Under the pieces are notes generated by a model. That model was not told the DNA's origin. It did not search any database and saw only the letters and a list, made by a program, of their open reading frames with translations. A program made the position numbers and the translations under genes. DNA of 6,388 nucleotides from Ghiorsea sp. (GTDB taxonomy: Bacteria; Pseudomonadota; Zetaproteobacteria; Mariprofundales; Mariprofundaceae), in assembly GCA_021772875.1 (NCBI GenBank), contig JAJFLD010000002.1, forward strand, positions 1 through 6,388, written 5' to 3'. Positions 1-4,984 of this stretch are shown here, piece by piece. How positions within the stretch are numbered: the stretch's first letter is position 1; every line of letters starts with the position of its first letter.

Positions 1-524
1 CCCTCAAATTCAGCAGATACACTCTTCTTTGATGGTGCATGATGCGAAACGACTACCGTTTCACCATCAAACTGTTTATTCAGCTCTTTCTTTAACCAAG
101 CTACATTGGTTTCAAAAAGACTCTGCACAAACTGTTTATCAAATTTTGTACTCAGCGCAGGAATAATATTGGCAGCGTCAGGATCGAGCATCCGCTCAAC
201 ATGCGTTACGTCTGTCCACATCGTTGTACCAATAAAACGAATCCCGTTTAGCACAACAGTTTCATTATCTAAAACAATAACATTTGAGCCCTTTACTACA
301 TCTCTCATTGCGTTGATATGCTCAGCCATCGTTTGAGTAGCAGCGTGGTATTCATGGTTTCCTGCCACATAAACCACGGGAATAGTAAATGTCTCTACCG
401 CCCATTCCACGCCCTTTGTTCCCACGCCAATATCACCAGCTAGAACAACAATATCAGCATCACATTCCACACCCCGAATAGGCGCTTTTTCGAGATGAAT
501 ATCGGATAAAACTTGTATTTTTAT
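1..524 (-). CDS. Calcineurin-like metallophosphoesterase, C-terminus cut by window edge, apparent ATA start
   Basis: The minus-strand frame is open from 524 to the window edge (174 residues) and encodes a metal-dependent phosphohydrolase of the calcineurin-like family; the substrate cannot be told. Numbering from the ATA, the metal-site motifs are in order: SDIH (D8, H10), GDIGVG (D31), GNHEY (N56, H57) and VSHHAP (H161, H162). Family members are commonly around 240-270 residues, so the last third lies outside. The frame has no ATG, GTG or TTG between its upstream stop (TGA at 557-555) and the SDIH motif. A GGAGAG lies at 534-529 and the ATA at 524-522 is well spaced from it; the protein would begin (M)KIQVLSDIHLE, as relatives typically do. 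It starts 11 bases after the lipoprotein stop, so the two likely share a transcript. The family call is firm; the start is inferred, and poor expression from a mutated start is possible. Confidence 0.85.
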   Translation of the reverse strand, partial: MKIQVLSDIHLEKAPIRGVECDADIVVLAGDIGVGTKGVEWAVETFTIPVVYVAGNHEYHAATQTMAEHINAMRDVVKGSNVIVLDNETVVLNGIRFIGTTMWTDVTHVERMLDPDAANIIPALSTKFDKQFVQSLFETNVAWLKKELNKQFDGETVVVSHHAPSKKSVSAEFE

Positions 525-608
525 TTTTCTCTCCGTTAAAAATCCATCAAGTTTTCAGGCGTGGCACCGCTTTTCCTTGCTGTGCCAATGATGCCGTCTT
601 CAGCATAT
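520..608 (-). repeat. Direct repeat copy A (lipoprotein tail, stop, ribosome site, next start)
   Basis: This segment aligns without gaps to 774-862 at a constant offset of 254 bases. Identity counted by hand over 83 positions is about 66 percent. It includes exact shared blocks GTCTTCAGCATAT (596-608 versus 850-862) and TTCAGGCGTRGCACC (554-568 versus 808-822), the TAA stop, GGAGAG, and the start position (ATA at 524 against ATG at 778). Confidence 0.75.
529..534 (-). promoter_or_regulatory. Shine-Dalgarno GGAGAG that decides the ATA start of the phosphoesterase
   Basis: GGAGAG sits 4 bases before the ATA codon at 524-522 (6 counted from the end of GGAG), immediately after the lipoprotein stop TAA (538-536). 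The matching position in the upstream duplicate carries AAGGAG before the lipoprotein ATG. Confidence 0.6.
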
Positions 609-778
609 TGAAACTTCTCTTTCTCTTTTGCAGCTTCCTCTTTCGTGGCTTTTGGCTCAACATGTTCAACTACCCTTGGTGGTTTAGGAGTTAATATTTT
701 TATTTCATCATCTTTCTTTGGCTCATCACTACACCCGATTAAACCTAACAGCATAACTACGCAAATTATTGTTTTCAT
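536..778 (-). CDS. Small predicted lipoprotein of unknown function
   Basis: This is an 80-residue protein with a short type II signal peptide: K2, a hydrophobic stretch at about 3-15, and lipobox LIGC with the lipidated Cys16. Ser at +2 fits outer-membrane sorting by the classical rule. The mature part is short, charged and low-complexity (Pro-rich at about 30-40, then Glu/Lys/Ala-rich at about 48-60) and ends in a compact tail, YAEDGIIGTARKSGATPENL, followed by MDF. The start at 778 is chosen over an in-frame ATG at 796 because AAGGAG (790-785) lies 6 bases before it and falls inside the longer version; the longer form would also add charged residues ahead of the signal peptide. It precedes the phosphoesterase by 11 bases. 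I do not recognise the family. The tail is duplicated upstream in decayed form. Confidence 0.7.
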   Translation of the reverse strand: MKTIICVVMLLGLIGCSDEPKKDDEIKILTPKPPRVVEHVEPKATKEEAAKEKEKFQYAEDGIIGTARKSGATPENLMDF

Positions 779-862
779 TCCCCTCTCCTTTAGCAATTCA
801 GCAAATCTTCAGGCGTAGCACCACGTTTAAAAGTCTTGCCTTAAATTCTGTCTTCAGCATAT
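774..862 (-). repeat. Direct repeat copy B (upstream diverged copy)
   Basis: This is the partner of 520-608. Its coding frame reads YAEDRI, stop, GKTFKRGATPEDLLNC, stop, against YAEDGIIGTARKSGATPENL plus MDF in the intact gene; 13 of 23 aligned residues match. The copy ends in TAA followed by AAGGAG and the ATG of the intact lipoprotein. Confidence 0.75.
785..790 (-). promoter_or_regulatory. Shine-Dalgarno AAGGAG for the lipoprotein
   Basis: AAGGAG is 6 bases before the ATG at 778-776. It overlaps the TAA that ends the decayed upstream copy, mirroring the stop/ribosome-site layout at 538-524. Confidence 0.7.
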
Positions 863-870
863 GATTTTTT
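790..870 (-). pseudogene. Decayed 3' end of a paralogue of the small lipoprotein
   Basis: Read on the minus strand, this stretch encodes the conserved lipoprotein tail (YAED, then GATPEDLL) with an internal TAA (844-842) and a terminal TAA (792-790). No signal peptide or lipobox can be found upstream in the same frame. An ATG at 1018 is in frame and preceded by a weak TAGAGA, but it meets a stop after four codons and several more before the tail. The simplest reading is a tandem lipoprotein duplicate of which only the last 20-odd codons stay recognisable. A non-coding role for the conserved bases is possible but has no direct support. Confidence 0.6.
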
Positions 871-1172
871 TACGTTATATGAATTCCCAACAACGATTCT
901 TTCACTACTTCAGTCGTAGCCTGCCCACCCTCATCATCCAATCTCGAAGCTGTCGTGCCACGCCTAAAACATCTATATACGATTAAGTGCGATGTTCTAC
1001 GGTTTATAGCGCAAACATAGATTCTCTACTAATGACTTGATTTCTCTGACGCTAAACTGTGCATCTTTAGACACAGTGGGTAAATGCCAAAAGTGACCCG
1101 AAAGGATTTAATAGCACTCTAAGAAATCATGTGACGCCGAGTATTTTTAGCTAATGGGTTGATTCTGTTTCA
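871..1172. other. Stretch with no intact gene between the VOC gene and the lipoprotein
   Basis: About 300 bases with stops in every frame and no ORF carrying a ribosome site. It holds the possible weak repeat at 927-972 and an imperfect-spacing palindrome, ACTGTG/CACAGT (1056-1061 and 1072-1077, 10-base spacer). I see no rho-independent terminator after the VOC gene and no convincing -35/-10 pair for the lipoprotein, so either read-through or a weak promoter must supply transcription. It looks like decayed coding sequence. Confidence 0.5.
927..972 (-). repeat. Possible third, weaker copy of the lipoprotein tail motif
   Basis: Minus-strand translation here gives FRRGTTASRLDD, resembling FKRGATPEDLL of copy B. 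The plus-strand block CCACGCCTAAAA (958-969) matches CCACGTTTAAAA (821-832). The match is short and lacks the stop/ribosome-site part, so it may be chance. Confidence 0.3.
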
Positions 1173-1541
1173 CTATTTCGCTGCGATTAACTCAATCGCA
1201 TTGCCATCATCATCGTAAAAGAATAATGCATCTCGACCAGATTTACTTTTGCTGTAAGCCAGACCAAGTTCATCCAGTTTGGCCATTACTTCCGCTAAAC
1301 TTGTAACGGCCAATGCTATATGTCGGTAACGACCACCATGTGTTGGTCGTTGGCTATTGGCATCAGGGTTTTTCAGCTTCATCAAATGCAACTGTTGCCC
1401 ACCACCAAGCTTAAAAAACAAACCCTCAAACTTTAAATCTGGGCGGGCATCGCGCTCAAGCCCTAAAATATCGCCGTATACATGCGCTGCTTTGTCTAAA
1501 TCGGCAACGATGATAGCCACATGATGTAATGTTGGGCTCAT
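1173..1541 (-). CDS. VOC-superfamily (glyoxalase/dioxygenase fold) protein
   Basis: This 122-residue protein has the two paired beta-alpha-beta-beta-beta modules of the vicinal oxygen chelate fold: HHVAIIVADLDKA near the N-terminus and RHIALAVTSLAEV at 73-85. Candidate metal ligands sit in the usual four places: H7, H52 (LHLM), H74 and E117 (NAIEL), as in glyoxalase I and related metal-dependent members. The DDDGNAIEL ending is typical. Which reaction it runs (lactoylglutathione lyase, thiol transferase, dioxygenase or other) cannot be decided. The start ATG overlaps the deformylase stop in an ATGA junction and an AAGGATGA lies just upstream, so translation is probably coupled to the preceding gene. 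It is the last gene of the run. Confidence 0.88.
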   Translation of the reverse strand: MSPTLHHVAIIVADLDKAAHVYGDILGLERDARPDLKFEGLFFKLGGGQQLHLMKLKNPDANSQRPTHGGRYRHIALAVTSLAEVMAKLDELGLAYSKSKSGRDALFFYDDDGNAIELIAAK

Positions 1542-2029
1542 AGACTCATCCTTCTCACCAAATCGTGCGTGGAAATCACACGGTCGATAAACAAAATACC
1601 GTCCAAATGATCAATTTCATGTTGAATCACCCGCGCTTCAAATGCTTTGCTTGATATTTTATGCACCTGACCTTGAGCATCCTGATAACGCACCGTAATA
1701 CGTCGCGATCTAGGCACTGTGCCCACCCATTCAGGCACCGACAAACAACCTTCCCTACCCAGCACTTCACCATCTCGCTCAATAATTTCAGGGTTTACCA
1801 TCAACAAGCGCCCATGATTTTTGCACGAGCGCAAAGCCAAAGTACAATCCACCACAATCACACGTTGCAACATACCAAGTTGCGGCGCTGCAATACCCAC
1901 TCCGCCAGGTCCTGCCAGCATGGATGTTTCCAAATCTGTGAGAAGTGCTTGAAGTTGGGGGTTAAAATCAATTACTGGTTGTGAAATTTGCCGCAAACGT
2001 TCGTCGGGCAAAGTTAAAAGCGCTAACAT
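1538..2029 (-). CDS. def: Peptide deformylase
   Basis: Peptide deformylase removes the formyl group from the initiator methionine of new proteins, using a ferrous-type metal centre in the cytoplasm. All three signature motifs are present in 163 residues, close to the usual 165-170: GVGIAAPQ (43-50), EGCLSVP (93-99, metal ligand C95) and QHEIDHLDG (136-144, ligands H137 and H141 with catalytic E138). In many bacteria def is followed by fmt; here it is followed by a VOC gene, so this could be an additional deformylase copy. It starts 8 bases after the gcvR-like stop. The bases before the ATG (TAACTTCACCT) contain no Shine-Dalgarno sequence, so initiation probably relies on coupling. The ATG at 2029 gives a family-like N-terminus (LTLPDERLRQIS) and no alternative upstream start exists in frame. 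Confidence 0.95.
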   Translation of the reverse strand: MLALLTLPDERLRQISQPVIDFNPQLQALLTDLETSMLAGPGGVGIAAPQLGMLQRVIVVDCTLALRSCKNHGRLLMVNPEIIERDGEVLGREGCLSVPEWVGTVPRSRRITVRYQDAQGQVHKISSKAFEARVIQHEIDHLDGILFIDRVISTHDLVRRMSL

Positions 2030-2037
2030 AGGTGAAG

Positions 2038-2574
2038 TTACATCACATCATCATCAAGCTCATGAACTTCTATGGAAACAGCCAAATCCAACGAGACTTT
2101 TTTAAGCTTTGTTTTCAGCTTAGCCAAAGCATCACCAGCCACAGCTTCAAGCGCCATCATATACAAATAACCACTACCCGAAGCACGTGAACGCGTAGAA
2201 ACATCCACAATGGATACACCCAGCGTTGCCATGGCATCAGTCACGGCAAAAACAATGCCTGGTTTATCTGCACCATTCACTGTAATGACACAATCGGGTT
2301 CTTGTGGAATATGTTCGGCTTCAGTGTCAGCTAATATTTGCGATTGCACAGTGAGCCCTGTGCGCTGCTCAAGCTCAGACAAAGTTGCTTTTAAAGCGCC
2401 CAAACCATCTTTTTGTGCCATCTCAACAATCATCATCATGGTAAATCGGCCGCGCAGCACAGTCATCGAAGAGTCTTCAATATTGGCCTTAACATGTAGC
2501 AAAGCTTCACTCACATCACGCACAATGCCTGCCCTATCTTTACCTGAAATGGATAATAACACTGATTGTTTCAT
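2038..2574 (-). CDS. Double-ACT-domain regulator, GcvR-like
   Basis: The 178-residue protein is built of two ACT domains, at about 4-83 (opening SVLLSISGKDRAGIVRDVSE) and 94-172 (opening VITVNGADKPGIVFAVTDAM). Each has the Gly/Asp-x-Pro/Ala-Gly-Ile turn typical of small-molecule-binding ACT domains. Size and arrangement match GcvR, the E. coli protein that binds glycine and restrains the activator GcvA at the glycine-cleavage operon. No gcvA or gcvTHP lies in the window, so the ligand and target are unproven; other two-ACT proteins of unknown role look similar. There is no DNA-binding domain, so it would act by protein contact. A GAGGTGA lies shortly before the ATG. The gene follows the sugar transferase by 35 bases and precedes def by 8. 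Confidence 0.85.
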   Translation of the reverse strand: MKQSVLLSISGKDRAGIVRDVSEALLHVKANIEDSSMTVLRGRFTMMMIVEMAQKDGLGALKATLSELEQRTGLTVQSQILADTEAEHIPQEPDCVITVNGADKPGIVFAVTDAMATLGVSIVDVSTRSRASGSGYLYMMALEAVAGDALAKLKTKLKKVSLDLAVSIEVHELDDDVM

Positions 2575-2609
2575 CGCTTCACCTCTGTGGTTTACTGCTC
2601 ATTTCTTTA

Positions 2610-3170
2610 TTAGTGGGACACACCATCTCTTCGAATAACTTTGATAAAGGTTAACCATAAAATATAAATATCAAAGGAAAATGACTTTCTCTGCAAATAT
2701 TCAACATCCAAAGCAACCTTTTCTGGAATAGGCAACTCATCGCGCCCATTCACCTGCGCCCAACCTGTTAGCCCTGGTTTGAGCAAATGCGCACCCTGCT
2801 CTGTGCGCAAAGCAATCAAATCATCCTGATTAAACAATGCAGGGCGTGGCCCCACAAAACTCATGTCACCCTTTAATATGCACCATAATTGTGGCAGCTC
2901 ATCCAAACTCGATTTGCGCAAAAAATCACCAATGGGTGTAAGGGCACTTTTCGGGTCTTGCAACAAATGCGTTGCAACAGCGGGTGTATCCACTTTCATG
3001 CTGCGAAACTTCGGCATTTTAAAAACCTTATTCTCTTTACCTACACGATTTGACCAATAAAGTGCTGACCCTTTTGAGGTAAACCACACTGCCAAGAACA
3101 CCAATAATATGGGTCCCACTAAGATTAATGCAACAAAACAGGCGAACAGAATATCAAAGGTTCTTTTCAT
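2610..3170 (-). CDS. Small monotopic phosphoglycosyl transferase (initiating sugar-phosphate transferase)
   Basis: This 186-residue enzyme should transfer a sugar phosphate from a UDP-sugar to undecaprenyl phosphate at the inner membrane, the first step of a lipid-linked glycan. It has one N-terminal membrane segment (about 4-30) containing a Gly-Pro, fitting the re-entrant helix of PglC-type enzymes. Then come KFRSMKVDT (from about 54), LRKSSLDELPQL with the catalytic Asp-Glu pair D90-E91, SFVGPRP (about 104-110) and KPGLTGWAQVNGR (131-143). Its size is that of the minimal catalytic unit, without the extra membrane domain of WcaJ. A longer reading from ATG 3206 lacks a ribosome site and adds a charged stretch; the start at 3170 gives the conserved MKRTFDILFA and has AGAGG upstream. 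It overlaps the epimerase gene by 17 bases. The sugar is not determinable, but the neighbour suggests an N-acetylated 6-deoxyhexosamine such as QuiNAc. Confidence 0.92.
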   Translation of the reverse strand: MKRTFDILFACFVALILVGPILLVFLAVWFTSKGSALYWSNRVGKENKVFKMPKFRSMKVDTPAVATHLLQDPKSALTPIGDFLRKSSLDELPQLWCILKGDMSFVGPRPALFNQDDLIALRTEQGAHLLKPGLTGWAQVNGRDELPIPEKVALDVEYLQRKSFSFDIYILWLTFIKVIRRDGVSH

Positions 3171-4146
3171 GCAAATAAGCCTCTGCTGTTTTTTTAAGCT
3201 GTTCATCCATGGTTACCACTGGCTTCCAACCCAATAGTTTTCGTGCCTTGCTGCTATCCACTTGTAAGGAACCAAAGAGCCTATCAGCAATCCTTCCTTT
3301 ACCGACAAGCTTTAGAAAATATGACATCATAAATACAGGAGTGGGTAACAGAATCAGTCTTTTTTCAAATGCCTTCGCCATTTTCTGAAGTAACTGAGTC
3401 GTAGAAACATCTTCACCATCTGAAATGAGAAACACCTGATTGGCTGCCTTGGGATGATCAATACAAGTAACAATAAAATCTATCAAATTATTTATTGCAA
3501 CAAAACTACGTTTATTTTTTATTGCACCGAACGGCAGTACCCTTGTTTGAGATATTAAACCTAACAAAAGTTTAAAATTTCCAGGTGCGCCAGCCCCATA
3601 AACTAAAGGAGGTCTAATGATCGTGACTTCCATCTGACCAAACACTGCCATATCCAACAAAGCTATTTCAGCCTCATGCTTAGAAATTGCATAATCTTCT
3701 GCAGGCTTCGGCACATCACTTTCCGAGAAGGGCACGCGGTTCAAATTCCCATTAACTCCAATAGAGCTTATAAAAACAAACCGTTTCACCCCCGCATCCT
3801 GAGCCAGAGATGCCAAAGCTATTGTTGCATCTCTATTTGTTCTTCGGAATTCTTCTAGCGGTTCATTCAAATCTTCTTTTAAGATATGAGCCCTACCTGA
3901 CAAATGAACTAATGTGTCTATGCCGCGTAGCCCTTGCTTTAAGCGCTCCAAGTCATCAGGCCTTGCAGCCTCTATATCGGCGAGAATGTTCAAATCGCTG
4001 AGCGCCACTTGCTCCACGATCTCAGTCAAGGACTTTTCTTTCCTCACTAACGCGCGCACATGAAAACCATGGGTCAACATATTGCTTAACAAGGCTCCGC
4101 CTACAAACCCTGTTGCGCCAGTGATAAATATACGGTGTGTGTTAAT
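3154..4146 (-). CDS. NAD-dependent epimerase/dehydratase-family SDR, WbpV/WreQ-like, apparent ATT start
   Basis: An extended short-chain dehydrogenase acting on a nucleotide sugar, 330 residues if begun at ATT 4146. The nucleotide-binding loop ITGATGFVGG is at about 8-17, the catalytic Ser in FISSIGV (about 127-128) and YxxxK in YAISK (Y152, K156), followed by IIRPPLVYG and the tail SLQVDSSKARKLLGW. This pattern recalls WbpV/WreQ proteins that reduce a UDP-4-keto-6-deoxy-HexNAc; substrate assignment is inference. The first conventional start in frame is TTG at 4092, which would delete the Rossmann loop. Between the in-frame stop (TAG 4158-4156) and the loop the only near-start codon is ATT at 4146-4144, six bases after AGGGG and overlapping the glycosyltransferase stop (ATTAA). 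The enzyme call is secure, the start moderately so. Confidence 0.88.
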   Translation of the reverse strand: MNTHRIFITGATGFVGGALLSNMLTHGFHVRALVRKEKSLTEIVEQVALSDLNILADIEAARPDDLERLKQGLRGIDTLVHLSGRAHILKEDLNEPLEEFRRTNRDATIALASLAQDAGVKRFVFISSIGVNGNLNRVPFSESDVPKPAEDYAISKHEAEIALLDMAVFGQMEVTIIRPPLVYGAGAPGNFKLLLGLISQTRVLPFGAIKNKRSFVAINNLIDFIVTCIDHPKAANQVFLISDGEDVSTTQLLQKMAKAFEKRLILLPTPVFMMSYFLKLVGKGRIADRLFGSLQVDSSKARKLLGWKPVVTMDEQLKKTAEAYLHEKNL

Positions 4147-4921
4147 CCAAAACCCCTATTTGCCTAGCCAAAATAGGAGCTTTGGCTCGTAAAAAACCTC
4201 GTGCCGCATAATGCAAAAAATAATAACATGTTTTCACTAGCGAAAGCTGTTCAATATTTCGATATAACCGCCATGTCTCTGCCGCCATATTTAATTTTTT
4301 TGCAGAACTTTGCCCACTATGTACCCGGTACTTAGCTAAAATTTGTTGCATGCCATACGCCTTTTCACCTTTCCGTAGCAGTAAAAGCCAAAGTGCAAAA
4401 TCTTCTCTTTTGGTATTTTCTGGCATATAAATTTTTCCATAGAATTCAGTATCATAAATAGCAGTCAAACAACCTATTACGTTCGTTTTTAACAAATCCA
4501 AATAGCTCACCTTAGCAGGAACACCAATATTACCAATATGCACTCCAAACTCATCAATCTTTTCATATGCGCCAAAAGAAAAATGCACATTATTTTCCTG
4601 CATAAACAATAATTGTTTTTCAAGCTTATCTTCGACCCAAAGGTCATCACAGTCCAAGAATGCAATATACCGCCCCTGAGCACTATCAATGGCAACATTA
4701 CGCGCTCCTGCCGCTCCTACACCTTTTGATAACCCTATGATTTTAACTCGGTCATCTTTCGCCCTAAAACGCTGAGCCATTTCAAGCGACCTGTCCGTTG
4801 AGCAGTCATCAACCACCAAGACTTCAAATAACTGATATGTTTGTTTTAGAACGGAACGAAGAGTTTCTTCAATAAATTGTTCCGCATTATACATGGGAAT
4901 AATAATACTAACTTGAACCAA
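4142..4921 (-). CDS. Family 2 glycosyltransferase
   Basis: This 259-residue cytoplasmic-face GT-A enzyme should add a sugar to a lipid-linked glycan. Visible elements are VSIIIPMYNAEQFIEETLRS (4-23), the nucleotide-binding VDDCSTD (37-43), GAARN-like AGARNVAIDS (71-80), the metal/DxD site FLDCDD (88-93) and the acceptor-side REDFALWLLLLRKG (172-185), followed by YRVHSGQSS (198-206). These fit the GT2 subgroup found in O-antigen and capsule clusters; donor and acceptor are unknown. The start is TTG at 4921: it has GAGGAG (4935-4930) 8 bases upstream, and the frame closes with TGA at 4936-4934, leaving only an ATT too near the ribosome site as alternative. Its stop overlaps the presumed SDR start. 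It follows the acyltransferase by 63 bases. Confidence 0.93.
   Translation of the reverse strand: MVQVSIIIPMYNAEQFIEETLRSVLKQTYQLFEVLVVDDCSTDRSLEMAQRFRAKDDRVKIIGLSKGVGAAGARNVAIDSAQGRYIAFLDCDDLWVEDKLEKQLLFMQENNVHFSFGAYEKIDEFGVHIGNIGVPAKVSYLDLLKTNVIGCLTAIYDTEFYGKIYMPENTKREDFALWLLLLRKGEKAYGMQQILAKYRVHSGQSSAKKLNMAAETWRLYRNIEQLSLVKTCYYFLHYAARGFLRAKAPILARQIGVLD
4153..4157 (-). promoter_or_regulatory. Shine-Dalgarno-like AGGGG before the ATT start of the SDR
   Basis: AGGGG is six bases ahead of ATT 4146-4144, inside the last codons of the glycosyltransferase. It is an imperfect match to the ribosomal complement, and terminating ribosomes at TAA 4144-4142 could assist initiation. Confidence 0.4.
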
Positions 4922-4929
4922 ATCAATAT

Positions 4930-4935
4930 CTCCTC
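4930..4935 (-). promoter_or_regulatory. Shine-Dalgarno GAGGAG fixing the TTG start of the glycosyltransferase
   Basis: GAGGAG lies 8 bases before TTG 4921-4919. The overlapping TGA in the same frame rules out any upstream start. The rest of the 4922-4984 gap shows no terminator or clear promoter. Confidence 0.7.
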
Positions 4936-4984
4936 AATTACCATGAAAAATAATTCCTTTACCAAATCTTGCTTTGAAAAAGAT

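Noticed and set aside
106..336. Plus-strand ORF of 76 codons
   Set aside because: It lies antisense to the metallophosphoesterase, whose minus-strand frame carries all catalytic motifs; no ribosome site or recognisable product.
1056..1077. ACTGTG/CACAGT palindrome as a CRP-type operator
   Set aside because: The spacer between TGTG and CACA is 10 bases rather than 8, and no promoter is visible beside it.
1081..1172. Rho-independent terminator after the VOC gene
   Set aside because: No GC-rich stem followed by a T run could be found on the minus strand.
790..1172. CRISPR-like or regular repeat array
   Set aside because: The repeats here are diverged coding duplicates with uneven spacing, not short identical repeats with unique spacers.
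1661..2638. Plus-strand ORFs at 1661-1984 and 2210-2638
   Set aside because: Both are shadows of the deformylase and ACT-domain genes, with unnatural composition and no family resemblance.
4142..4160. Programmed frameshift fusing the glycosyltransferase to the SDR
   Set aside because: A +1 shift over the GGGGTTTT run would join the frames, but no established slippery or stimulatory signal is seen and the two enzymes are normally separate; an ATT start is simpler.
4507..4698. Minus-strand 63-codon ORF
   Set aside because: Out-of-frame shadow inside the GT2 glycosyltransferase.
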